Assembly (NCBI GenBank): GCA_024638265.1
Contig: JAHEKQ010000021.1
Coordinates: 1 to 43,065, forward strand
Length of the DNA stretch: 43,065 nt
DNA from: Flammeovirgaceae bacterium
GTDB taxonomy: Bacteria; Bacteroidota; Bacteroidia; Cytophagales; Cyclobacteriaceae
Direction: 5' to 3'
Shown: positions 1 to 7,292 of the stretch, in pieces
Position numbering within the stretch: the stretch's first letter is position 1
Layout of the letters: every line of letters begins with the position of its first letter
Notes under the pieces: model-generated
Database searches by the model: none
What the model was told of the DNA's origin: nothing
The model's input: only the letters and a program-made list of their open reading frames with translations
Made by a program: the position numbers and the translations under genes

Positions 1-1046
1 ATCCAGATGGCCCAATTGCAATCAGTGTAAGCTTCAATATAATTCTCAGCCATCAGATTGAGTTCACTACTGAGATTATAAACATTGAAGTATACTTCAG
101 GGACATTTTTTGGCTTTAAGACGAACTCAAATGCCTTTCCATACATCTTGGTATTATTGGATTTAAACAAACCCTTTGCCCTGTTGAGAAAGGTAATTGC
201 GGCAGATGGATTCCTCAGTTCCTCATAATGAAGCAGTCCCGTATAATATAGGAGAGCTATGTTGTTGGGTTCCTGTTTAAGTTTATCGATGAGTAATTTA
301 GCAGCTTCCCTGCCTTGGCCGGAACGGGCATAGCTTGCAGAAAGTAATTCCAGGGTAGAAGTACGCTCCCTCCATTCGTGTGATCTCAAAGCGTTAAATA
401 GGAAGGCTGCATTGTCATATTTTTCTTTCTGAAATGATGCAATGGCCCTTTCACGCATGTCCAGGATCATTGAATCCCTTTGAACATAGTAATTGAACTC
501 CGTCACATTGTTTTCAATTAAGCGGTCGATCATGTCAAAGGCCAGTTCGAAATTATCATCCCTGAATTCAACCATGGCAGAATCATAAAGCAACTGGTTA
601 GCAAGAACACGCTCCTCCTCCCTTAGTTGAATGCGGTAATTCTTAATCTCGTATAATCCATATGCTGAACCTATCAGTGCAAGAAAAATAAGAATAAGTA
701 TTTTCTGAACCTTGTAATACTCCTTGTCAATTTTATAAGCACTGGTTCTCCTATGGGGTTGTGGTGGCCTGTAATATTGAGCGGGTTCATATTGATAGGT
801 GGTGCCTCCACTTGAACCGGACATCAGCTCGGTATATTCAAGTTTATGATTGTATTTTGATCTGGAGACTGGATCTGAAAGGACCTGGTAAGCTTCATTG
901 ATCAGCTTGAATTTTTCTTCCGCTTCATGGTCCCCGGGATTGCGATCCGGGTGATATTCAAGGGCCTTTATCTTATAGGCCTTCTTTATTTCGTCCCCAT
1001 CTGCGGTACGGGACACACCGAGCAAGCTGTAATAATCCCCCGTCAT
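1..1046 (-). CDS. J-domain protein with one membrane helix and TPR-like region (partial, C-terminus off the window)
   Basis: Reading the minus strand from ATG at 1044-1046, the frame stays open to the window edge, giving about 348 residues without a stop. Residues 1-70 are a J-domain: it opens [11 protein letters not shown], carries the diagnostic HPD at 32-34 (YHPDRNPGD), and ends with the QVLSDP..R.KYN helix IV pattern. A linker rich in Tyr, Pro and Gln (about 80-100) is followed by a single hydrophobic segment near 116-131. The remaining roughly 210 residues are helical with TPR-like spacing ([25 protein letters not shown]). J-domains stimulate DnaK-type Hsp70 ATPase; this one lacks the Gly/Phe and zinc-finger regions of DnaJ, so it is a specialised co-chaperone, probably membrane-anchored with the J-domain in the cytoplasm. 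The partner is unknown. It is divergent from the gene starting at 1100. Confidence 0.85.
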   Translation of the reverse strand, partial: MTGDYYSLLGVSRTADGDEIKKAYKIKALEYHPDRNPGDHEAEEKFKLINEAYQVLSDPVSRSKYNHKLEYTELMSGSSGGTTYQYEPAQYYRPPQPHRRTSAYKIDKEYYKVQKILILIFLALIGSAYGLYEIKNYRIQLREEERVLANQLLYDSAMVEFRDDNFELAFDMIDRLIENNVTEFNYYVQRDSMILDMRERAIASFQKEKYDNAAFLFNALRSHEWRERTSTLELLSASYARSGQGREAAKLLIDKLKQEPNNIALLYYTGLLHYEELRNPSAAITFLNRAKGLFKSNNTKMYGKAFEFVLKPKNVPEVYFNVYNLSSELNLMAENYIEAYTDCNWAIW

Positions 1047-1099
1047 AATAATCTTCTAATATAAATAATTCCCTGTTGAATAATGGCCATATTTGCGCC

Positions 1100-1975
1100 A
1101 TGAAATTGCAGGGAGTCACCTTAATGCTTTTGGCGACCTTCTTCTTTGCCCTGATGAATGTCCTGGTAAAGCTCGTACCCGGAATACCCTCAGTGGAAGT
1201 AGTCTTCTTCAGATCGGTGGTTTCTTTTGTATTGAGCATCGGTATTTTATGGTGGAGAAGAATTCCGATTTTCGGTACGAACAGGAAGCTGCTACTTCTT
1301 CGTGGAGCCTCCGGTGCTATTGCCCTAATCCTTTATTTCTATACACTTCAAAGGATTCCGTTGGCCAGCGCGGTTACCATACAATTCCTGTCACCGATTT
1401 TTACGACCATCATAGGGATTATTATGCTCCGGGAGAAAGTATACCCACTACAATGGCTATTCTTTGGGTTGGCATTTATAGGTGTGATCCTGGTTCAGGG
1501 ATTTGATACACGGGTATCGTTTGAATTCCTTGTAATTGGTATCATTGCAGCCATTTTTGCCGGACTTGCCTATAACTTTATCAGGAAGATTCAGACTCGT
1601 GAGCACCCTCTGGTAATAGTTTTCTATTTCCCCCTCGTCACCCTACCGATAACCGGAGGTATCTCGGCTTTTGATTGGGTGACTCCGCAGGGAAATGAAT
1701 GGGGGCTACTTCTTCTCATTGGAATAGTAGTCCAAATAGCGCAATACCTGATGACAATGGCCTATCAGAAAGATGAAGTTTCAAAAATCGCTTCCATCAA
1801 GTATACAAGCATCGTGTATGCATTGCTCTTTGGCTGGATAGTCTTCGATGAGAATTACACGTTTATTACATATTCGGGAATGGGGCTGGTGCTACTGGGT
1901 GTGATACTGAATGTTTTATATAAGCAGAAGAAGGAAAGAGAAAAAAAATTATTTTTGCGGGACAAAAAGGAATAA
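1100..1975 (+). CDS. DMT-superfamily (EamA-type) transporter
   Basis: The 291-residue protein is almost entirely hydrophobic, with about ten membrane helices in two repeated halves, the EamA arrangement of the drug/metabolite transporter superfamily. The first half shows the typical N-terminal pattern (ATFFFALMNVLVKLV, then EVVFFRS) and a SAVTIQFLSPIFT segment; the second half repeats it (SIKYTSIVYALLFGWIVFDE). A Lys/Glu-rich tail follows. A TTG 24 bases upstream at 1076 would add eight residues, but ATG at 1100 begins at the first helix and is preferred. The substrate cannot be told from sequence; relatives export amino acids, nucleosides or other metabolites. The stop lies 5 bases before the next start, so the two genes may be co-transcribed. 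Confidence 0.85.
   Translation: MKLQGVTLMLLATFFFALMNVLVKLVPGIPSVEVVFFRSVVSFVLSIGILWWRRIPIFGTNRKLLLLRGASGAIALILYFYTLQRIPLASAVTIQFLSPIFTTIIGIIMLREKVYPLQWLFFGLAFIGVILVQGFDTRVSFEFLVIGIIAAIFAGLAYNFIRKIQTREHPLVIVFYFPLVTLPITGGISAFDWVTPQGNEWGLLLLIGIVVQIAQYLMTMAYQKDEVSKIASIKYTSIVYALLFGWIVFDENYTFITYSGMGLVLLGVILNVLYKQKKEREKKLFLRDKKE
1950..1957 (+). promoter_or_regulatory. Candidate -7 element for the YebC-family gene
   Basis: TATTTTTG matches the Bacteroidota -7 consensus TAnnTTTG exactly and lies 24 bases before the ATG at 1981, inside the end of the upstream reading frame. An AAAAAGGA ribosome-binding-like run follows at 1964-1971. No convincing TTTG is seen at the -33 spacing, so the assignment is tentative; it would let this gene be expressed separately from the transporter. 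Confidence 0.35.
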
Positions 1976-1980
1976 AAGAA

Positions 1981-2724
1981 ATGGCAGGTCATAGTAAATG
2001 GGCAAATATCAAACATCGTAAAGGAGCCCAGGATGCAAAGAGAGGTAAAATATTTACAAAACTGATCAAGGAGATCACTATTGCAGCAAAGGAGGGTGGA
2101 CCTGATCCTGATGGCAATCCAAGGTTGCGCCTTGCCGTAGCCAATGCCAAAGGTCAGAATATGCCTAAAGACAATATCGAACGGGCAATAAAGAAAGCAA
2201 CAGGGGCAGATGCGGACAGTTATACTGAACTTACCTACGAAGGTTACGGTCCAAATGGTGTCGCAGTATTCGTTGAATGCACTACGGATAACCAAAACAG
2301 AACTGTGTCAAATGTGAGGGCACTATTCAGTAAACAGGGTGGCAGCCTGGGGGTAAATGGATCGGTTGAGTATATGTTCGAAACTAAGGGTGTGTTTAGC
2401 ATCAACCTTGAAGAAGGTATGGACCAGGATGATTTGACACTGGAACTCATCGATGGAGGGGCAGAGGATGTGGAATTTGAGGGCGACCTGATGATCGTTA
2501 CCTGTGCATTGGAAGATTTTGGGAATATGCAGAAGAAGGTTGAAGAGTTGGGACTCAATCCCGAAAATGCTGAGCTATCAAGGATTCCTACTACCATGGT
2601 AAGCCTGGATGATAGCGCATTTGCCCAGGCTATGAAGCTTATAGATGCCCTGGAGGATGACGATGATATACAGAAAGTGTATCACAACATCGATGCCACT
2701 GATGAGCAATTGGATAGCCTATAA
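1981..2724 (+). CDS. yebC: YebC/PmpR/TACO1-family regulator
   Basis: The 247-residue protein begins MAGHSKWANIKHRKGAQDAKRGK, the hallmark N-terminus of the YebC family, followed by FTKLIKEITIAAKEGG and NPRLRLAVANAKGQNMPKDNIERAIKKA. The central part keeps the YEGYGPNGVAVFVE segment and the C-terminus is acidic. Length fits the usual 235-250 residues. Members are cytoplasmic; some were described as transcriptional regulators (PmpR), and mitochondrial TACO1 and recent bacterial work connect the family with translation, for example at proline stretches. Which role applies here cannot be read from sequence. It ends at a hairpin shared with the converging gapA gene. Confidence 0.95.
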   Translation: MAGHSKWANIKHRKGAQDAKRGKIFTKLIKEITIAAKEGGPDPDGNPRLRLAVANAKGQNMPKDNIERAIKKATGADADSYTELTYEGYGPNGVAVFVECTTDNQNRTVSNVRALFSKQGGSLGVNGSVEYMFETKGVFSINLEEGMDQDDLTLELIDGGAEDVEFEGDLMIVTCALEDFGNMQKKVEELGLNPENAELSRIPTTMVSLDDSAFAQAMKLIDALEDDDDIQKVYHNIDATDEQLDSL

Positions 2725-2752
2725 AAAAAGGCCGGAAATTCCGGCCCTTTTG
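2723..2752. terminator. Bidirectional intrinsic terminator between yebC and gapA
   Basis: GGCCGG (2730-2735) pairs with CCGGCC (2741-2746) around AAATT. An A-run on the left and CTTTT on the right give a U-tract in both directions, fitting the two converging genes. Confidence 0.85.
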
Positions 2753-2802
2753 AAATCAATTCTTCAATCGCTAAACGCGAAAAAAATCTTACCTGTTCGT
2801 GA

Positions 2803-3792
<990 letters not shown>

Positions 3793-3819
3793 TTATTCTT
3801 GTTTTAGTGAATGATTGCG

Positions 3820-3827
3820 CAAAATTA
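3820..3827 (-). promoter_or_regulatory. Candidate -7 element for gapA
   Basis: On the minus strand the site reads TAATTTTG, an exact match to the Bacteroidota consensus TAnnTTTG, 30 bases upstream of the gapA ATG. No clear TTTG is present at the -33 distance. Confidence 0.45.
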
Positions 3828-3871
3828 AACAGCAGGTGTTTAAAAGCTAAGCGATAGGGTAATTTATTGTT

Positions 3872-4162
3872 TCAGAAGTTCACGAGTTCACGCGACTCAG
3901 GTTCAAGAGTCAAAGGACTCTTTTCTAATCTCATATAAAGCTCTGACCGGTGCCAACTACTTTTCTTCAACTGATTTTCTCTTTTTCTCGCTTCAGATTT
4001 ACTTGAAAAACTTTCAACAAAGAGAAGTTTCCAAGGGCGTTGAGATTTTGTGAATTTTGATTTTCCGCTATTATGATGTTTCAGGCGAGTTTGAACATTG
4101 GAAGAATACCCTATATACTTTACGCCGGTTAATTCACTTTCAATTACGTAGACAGAATACAT
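3872..4162 (-). CDS. GIY-YIG family endonuclease-like small protein, copy A
   Basis: The 96-residue protein is a stand-alone GIY-YIG domain. The motif pair appears as YSVYVIES (2-9) and KYIGYS (15-20). It is followed by the catalytic-type Arg in QTRLKHHNSGK, the KFTKSQRPWKLLFVESF strand, and the Glu-containing helix SKSEARKRENQLKK. Such short UvrC-N-like proteins are abundant in Bacteroidota, often near tRNA genes, and their function is largely undefined. Its first 79 residues are identical to copy B (4319-4570), but the tail differs: here about 17 residues ending SRELVNF. The change of tail coincides with the end of the DNA repeat near 3925. It lies downstream of a tRNA-Glu remnant and a duplicated terminator, so its expression is uncertain. 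Confidence 0.75.
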   Translation of the reverse strand: MYSVYVIESELTGVKYIGYSSNVQTRLKHHNSGKSKFTKSQRPWKLLFVESFSSKSEARKRENQLKKSSWHRSELYMRLEKSPLTLEPESRELVNF

Positions 4163-4211
4163 CCATTAATATAGTGCTTATTAGGCATGATTATTCTGCA
4201 TTATCAAAGTC

Positions 4212-4246
4212 AAAAAAAAAGGACAACCTGATTTCTCAAGTTGTCC
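4212..4246 (-). terminator. Duplicated intrinsic terminator (copy A)
   Basis: This is the same hairpin as at 4620-4654: GGACAAC paired with GTTGTCC, followed on the minus strand by nine T residues. Here it sits after the tRNA remnant rather than after a working tRNA gene. Confidence 0.7.
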
Positions 4247-4251
4247 CTCCG

Positions 4252-4313
4252 TAGCCCGTAGGGGAATCGCCAACCAAAGGTTGATCAGCCTTTGGCTGAA
4301 ACCCCTGTTACCA
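4252..4313 (-). pseudogene. 3' remnant of tRNA-Glu split by a 30-bp insert
   Basis: Bases 4252-4269 and 4300-4313 equal the 3'-terminal 32 bases of the intact tRNA-Glu gene (4660-4691): the end of the anticodon stem, the variable region, the T arm and the 3' acceptor strand. They are interrupted in the T-loop between TT and CGA by a 30-bp palindromic insert. The 5' half of the tRNA is missing, so no functional tRNA can be made. Confidence 0.85.
4270..4299. repeat. 30-bp double-hairpin insert in the tRNA remnant
   Basis: The insert holds two adjacent perfect hairpins: CAACC-AAA-GGTTG (4271-4283) and TCAGCC-TTT-GGCTGA (4285-4299). The loops are complementary, and CCAAAGG (4274-4280) can instead pair with CCTTTGG (4289-4295), giving one longer hairpin. 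It is absent from copy B and no other copy was found by eye in the window. No target-site duplication is visible. Confidence 0.85.
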
Positions 4314-4318
4314 TGTTT

Positions 4319-4570
4319 TTAGTAGTTTTCATCTAATCTCATATAAAGCTCTGACCGGTGCCAACTACTTTTCTTCAACTGATTTTCTCTTTTTCTCGCT
4401 TCAGATTTACTTGAAAAACTTTCAACAAAGAGAAGTTTCCAAGGGCGTTGAGATTTTGTGAATTTTGATTTTCCGCTATTATGATGTTTCAGGCGAGTTT
4501 GAACATTGGAAGAATACCCTATATACTTTACGCCGGTTAATTCACTTTCAATTACGTAGACAGAATACAT
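4319..4570 (-). CDS. GIY-YIG family endonuclease-like small protein, copy B
   Basis: The 83-residue protein is identical to copy A over its first 79 residues, including YSVYVIES, KYIGYS, the Arg in QTRLKHHNSG and the Glu in SEARKREN. It ends with a four-residue tail (DENY) in place of the longer tail of copy A, because the frame leaves the repeated block at 4333 and stops in the linker. The conserved domain is complete, so the protein could still fold. The gene lies directly downstream of the intact tRNA-Glu gene and its terminator, on the same strand, and would need its own promoter or read-through. Confidence 0.7.
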   Translation of the reverse strand: MYSVYVIESELTGVKYIGYSSNVQTRLKHHNSGKSKFTKSQRPWKLLFVESFSSKSEARKRENQLKKSSWHRSELYMRLDENY

Positions 4571-4691
4571 CCATTAATATAGTGCTTATTAGGCATGATT
4601 ATTCTGCATTATCAAAGTCAAAAAAAAAGGACAACCTGATTTCTCAAGTTGTCCCTCCGTAGCCCGTAGGGGAATCGAACCCCTGTTACCA
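4333..4691. repeat. Direct repeat, copy B (GIY-YIG body, terminator, tRNA-Glu 3' part)
   Basis: This is the second copy of the 359-base unit described for 3925-4313, without the 30-base insert. It is separated from copy A by a 19-base linker (4314-4332). Its right end lies inside the complete tRNA-Glu gene, in the 3' strand of the anticodon stem. Confidence 0.95.
4620..4654 (-). terminator. Intrinsic terminator of tRNA-Glu
   Basis: On the minus strand GGACAAC and GTTGTCC form a stem (arms 4629-4635 and 4648-4654) followed by nine T residues. It starts 6 bases after the tRNA 3' end. Confidence 0.85.
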
Positions 4692-4731
4692 GGATGAAAA
4701 CCTGGCGTCCTAACCCCTAGACGAACGGGCC
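4660..4731 (-). tRNA. tRNA-Glu (anticodon TTC)
   Basis: The 72-base gene folds into a standard cloverleaf. Acceptor strand GGCCCGT pairs with ACGGGCT, with a terminal G-U pair and discriminator A. The D arm contains GTCTAGGGGTTAGGAC. The anticodon stem CCAGG/CCTGG encloses TTTTCAT, giving anticodon TTC for glutamate. The variable region is TAAC and the T arm is AGGGG-TTCGATT-CCCCT. CCA is not encoded. It has a near-perfect promoter 40-70 bases upstream and a strong terminator downstream. Its last 32 bases are also present as a broken copy at 4252-4313. Confidence 0.97.
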
Positions 4732-4739
4732 AAAAACAA

Positions 4740-4759
4740 CGGGCAAGTAACCTCGCCCG
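4740..4759 (-). other. Hairpin in the tRNA-Glu leader
   Basis: CGGGCAAG (4740-4747) and CTCGCCCG (4752-4759) form an 8-bp stem, one pair G-U, with a four-base loop. It lies 8 bases upstream of the mature tRNA 5' end, within the likely primary transcript. It also repeats the GCCCGTT that opens the tRNA. It may guide or hinder 5' processing; no T-run follows closely enough for a typical terminator. Confidence 0.5.
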
Positions 4760-4770
4760 AAATTGTCCCG

Positions 4771-4801
4771 CAAATATATGTGCTTCCCTACAATTAGCAA
4801 A
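4771..4801 (-). promoter_or_regulatory. Promoter of tRNA-Glu
   Basis: On the minus strand TTTG (4798-4801) is followed after 19 bases by TATATTTG (4771-4778). Both elements match the Bacteroidota -33/-7 consensus. The predicted start is about 35 bases before the tRNA. Confidence 0.8.
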
Positions 4802-4946
4802 AAAGCAATTCAACTTTTTTCTCCTGAATCGAGTATAAAAATTGAATCTGGCAATAGGTCCTAAATCACGTAGATGGAATTCTTGCCGGTATGAGAAAAA
4901 TGGGAAAATTGTACTATATTCAGAAAAACGAACTTATATATTGAAT

Positions 4947-5468
4947 ATGAAAAAATGTCTCATTTTACCATTAGTGCTGCTGCTTAGCACAGTGGCTTTC
5001 TCACAGGACAATGCAATCAAGGCAAACTTGTTAAGTCCTCTTTTTAACACCGGTAATTTTCAATATGAAAGGGTGGTTGGAGAGAAATCAACCGCGCAAC
5101 TCGGCTTTTTCTTCAGCAGCGTTAATTTTGATGAAACAAAATTCAGGGGCTTTGGTATTACACCTGAATATCGTTTTTACCCCGGTGGTACCACAATTGA
5201 TGGTTTCTTTGTTGCCCCGTATTTTCGGTACCAAAGTTTTAATCTGTCCGATGATGCTGATAATGAAGGTACTGCTACTTTTATAGGAGGAGGTCTTATA
5301 GTAGGAAGACAGTGGATCTTTGGAGATGTAGTTACATTCGAGGTTTTCATTGGACCCAACTACTCTTCAGGTGATGTTGAAGTTACTTCCGGGCAAGATT
5401 CCTTTGACGTCGGCTTTTTCGATGGCTTTGGAGCCCGATTCGGTCTGAGCCTGGGATTTGCCTTCTAA
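4947..5468 (+). CDS. Small outer-membrane beta-barrel-type protein
   Basis: The 173-residue protein has a Sec signal peptide (MKKCLILPLVLLLSTVAFSQ). The mature part alternates aromatic and polar residues in strands (ITPEYRFYPGG, APYFRYQSF, GGGLIVGRQWIF), and it ends RFGLSLGFAF with a terminal Phe, as usual for outer-membrane beta-barrels. A frame extends upstream to a TTG at 4842, but ATG at 4947 begins exactly at the signal peptide and is chosen. It resembles the DUF3575-like/OmpW-sized barrels common in Bacteroidota, and no specific role can be assigned. It is monocistronic, ended by the hairpin at 5494-5523. Confidence 0.75.
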   Translation: MKKCLILPLVLLLSTVAFSQDNAIKANLLSPLFNTGNFQYERVVGEKSTAQLGFFFSSVNFDETKFRGFGITPEYRFYPGGTTIDGFFVAPYFRYQSFNLSDDADNEGTATFIGGGLIVGRQWIFGDVVTFEVFIGPNYSSGDVEVTSGQDSFDVGFFDGFGARFGLSLGFAF

Positions 5469-5493
5469 TAGCAAAGAACAATAGACCGAAATA

Positions 5494-5523
5494 TAAAAAA
5501 GCCGTTATTAACGGCTTTTTTAT
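5494..5523. terminator. Intrinsic terminator after the barrel protein
   Basis: GCCGTTA and TAACGGC form a compact stem flanked by an A-run on the left and TTTTTTT on the right, so it could act in both directions. Confidence 0.85.
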
Positions 5524-5659
5524 ATGGTTAAACACATAAAATTAGGTCTTTCATTTTTTCGGGTAATCTGATTAAATGTGTTACTTTTCGGGATGTTTTG
5601 GAATCAAATTCCTCAAAAACAATAAAATCAAGCAAGTAAACTGAAGCCGTATTCGCTAA

Positions 5660-6718
5660 ATGATCCTACTCGGATATATTATAGCCCTTATCGTATCCTT
5701 TTATTTGTTGGCTCAGGTGAGTGACAAATATTTCGTTGTTTCACTGGATCAAATTGCCGAGAAATTAAAAATGTCACACGATATGGCCGGAGCCACACTG
5801 ATGGCCATTGGATCAAGTGCCCCGGAATTATTTGTCGCATTGATTGCCACACTGAAAAGTGGGGGGCACGCAGAGATAGGTGTTGGGACTATAGTTGGAT
5901 CAGCACTATTCAATATACTTGTTATTATTGGCGCAAGTGCCCTGGTACGCAAAGCACATCTAACATGGCAACCGGTTCTCCGGGATATTCTATTCTACCT
6001 CATTGCCATTATTGCTCTGTACATAGTATTCAGAGATGGACATACTACCCTCATTGAAGCTGTTTCACTGATCGCTTTATATCTTATTTACATATATGCT
6101 GTGGCCAACTGGAGAAAGATATTTGTTTTTAAGTCGAAGGATTTCATTGAAGAGAAGGAAGAAAAAGATGAAGAGGATGATAAAAAAGCCGGTTGGCAGG
6201 TAGTTTTTGCTCCCTTTGATTTTCTCCTACACAACTTCTTTCCGGCATCGAGATTCTACGTACTAAATTTTATTATTTCCATTCTGATGATCGCTGTGTT
6301 GAGTTGGGTGTTGGTTGAATCAGCGATCAATGTGGCTAGAATCCTGGATATTCCTGAGGTAATTATTGCGCTTACAATCTTAGCCGTTGGTACCTCAATT
6401 CCGGACCTGATGTCATCAGTAATTGTAGCAAGGCAGGGAAGGGGTGGAATGGCAGTCTCCAACGCTATCGGATCCAATATTTTTGATATTCTGATTGGAC
6501 TTGGACTGCCCTGGTCTATCGCCCTGATGCTAAAAGACGAAGCCATCATTACTAATACAGATGGACTTATAGAATCCATATTTCTTCTCTTCTTTTCTGT
6601 CATCCTGATTTTCGTAATCCTCATGGTAAAACGGTGGAGAATGGGAAGAATGATTGGAATTACCTTACTTATCTTATACGCGTTGTACCTTGTCTATTCA
6701 GCCATAGCTCACTTGTAA
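5660..6718 (+). CDS. CaCA-family cation/Ca2+ exchanger
   Basis: The 352-residue membrane protein shows the two inverted alpha repeats of Na+(H+)/Ca2+ exchangers. Alpha-1 is GATLMAIGSSAPELFVA (44-60) with a following GTIVGSALFNIL. Alpha-2 is ALTILAVGTSIPDLMSS (237-253) with NAIGSNIFDILIGLGLPW. The conserved acidic residues Glu56 and Asp249 would bind the cation. Between the halves is a charged cytoplasmic loop (about 160-178) rich in Glu, Asp and Lys. The sequence resembles the bacterial YrbG and K+-dependent exchanger branch. It probably extrudes Ca2+ using an ion gradient. The next gene starts 15 bases downstream. Confidence 0.9.
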   Translation: MILLGYIIALIVSFYLLAQVSDKYFVVSLDQIAEKLKMSHDMAGATLMAIGSSAPELFVALIATLKSGGHAEIGVGTIVGSALFNILVIIGASALVRKAHLTWQPVLRDILFYLIAIIALYIVFRDGHTTLIEAVSLIALYLIYIYAVANWRKIFVFKSKDFIEEKEEKDEEDDKKAGWQVVFAPFDFLLHNFFPASRFYVLNFIISILMIAVLSWVLVESAINVARILDIPEVIIALTILAVGTSIPDLMSSVIVARQGRGGMAVSNAIGSNIFDILIGLGLPWSIALMLKDEAIITNTDGLIESIFLLFFSVILIFVILMVKRWRMGRMIGITLLILYALYLVYSAIAHL

Positions 6719-6733
6719 TTTACTTATTAATTT

Positions 6734-7288
6734 ATGCATCCTTTCACTTTTATAGATTCCAAATATTACTTCAGGATCGTATTCATCACACTTCTGTTTT
6801 GTTTCCTGGTGATGACCGGAATGCAATGGAGTGAGTATGGGTTACAGAATGAGACCGCCCCTAAGGGGATTATAACATTCGAACTTGCCGGGGATATGGA
6901 TACTGCACAATCCATTATTGCCTCCTGGCGGCATGACCACGCTATGGGTTACGCAGGATTCAATATCGGATTGGATTTCTTATTCCTTTTGACCTATGCC
7001 ACTTTAATAGGGGTGGTTATTGTACTGATTGCCACGGGATTTGAGGAAAAACATTTCTTCAGACGAACAGGCTACCTGTTTTCATGGATCATAATTGCTT
7101 CCGCACTATTTGACGCCATTGAAAATATTGCACTTATAAACCTGCTTACTGATTCAATGGAGACTTATTGGGTGACCCTGGCGTATTACTGTGCTATTAT
7201 AAAATTTAGCGGTGTGGGCCTCGGTATTCTATACATTGTTGTCGGCGGGATAGCGCACGGAATCCAAAGGGCTCTAAAAGGAGCCTGA
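6734..7288 (+). CDS. Unrecognised four-helix membrane protein
   Basis: The 184-residue protein has four likely membrane helices: about 13-29 (FRIVFITLLFCFLVMTG), 77-101, 114-132 and 153-175. A soluble stretch of about 45 residues lies between helices 1 and 2 (TAPKGIITFELAGDMDTAQ). A polar pattern D..ENI in helix 3 (LFDAIENIAL) is striking inside the membrane. I do not recognise the family. It sits 15 bases after the exchanger gene and 4 bases before the FAD oxidase gene, so all are probably in one transcript. No function is assigned. Confidence 0.75.
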   Translation: MHPFTFIDSKYYFRIVFITLLFCFLVMTGMQWSEYGLQNETAPKGIITFELAGDMDTAQSIIASWRHDHAMGYAGFNIGLDFLFLLTYATLIGVVIVLIATGFEEKHFFRRTGYLFSWIIIASALFDAIENIALINLLTDSMETYWVTLAYYCAIIKFSGVGLGILYIVVGGIAHGIQRALKGA

Positions 7289-7292
7289 GGTT

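Larger units (their letters stand above)
3925..4313. repeat. Direct repeat, copy A (GIY-YIG body, terminator and split tRNA-Glu 3' part)
   Basis: This block matches 4333-4691 base for base as far as I can compare by eye (offset 408 up to 4269), apart from 30 extra bases at 4270-4299, after which 14 more bases match (offset 378). Without the insert both copies are 359 bases. It contains most of the GIY-YIG gene, its upstream region, a hairpin terminator and the last 32 bases of the tRNA-Glu gene. The lack of substitutions implies a recent event or ongoing homogenisation. Confidence 0.95.

Noticed and set aside
1855-2597. Long antisense ORFs opposite the transporter end and yebC
   Set aside because: They overlap well-recognised genes and show no domain or coding signature.
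4057-4662. Two identical 65-residue plus-strand ORFs at 4057-4254 and 4465-4662
   Set aside because: They are antisense frames of the duplicated GIY-YIG genes; their identity only reflects the DNA repeat.
4589-4813. 74-residue minus-strand ORF across tRNA-Glu
   Set aside because: It translates the tRNA gene and its terminator and has no domain pattern.
4842-4946. Upstream extension of the barrel protein from TTG 4842
   Set aside because: It would place 35 polar residues before a complete signal peptide.
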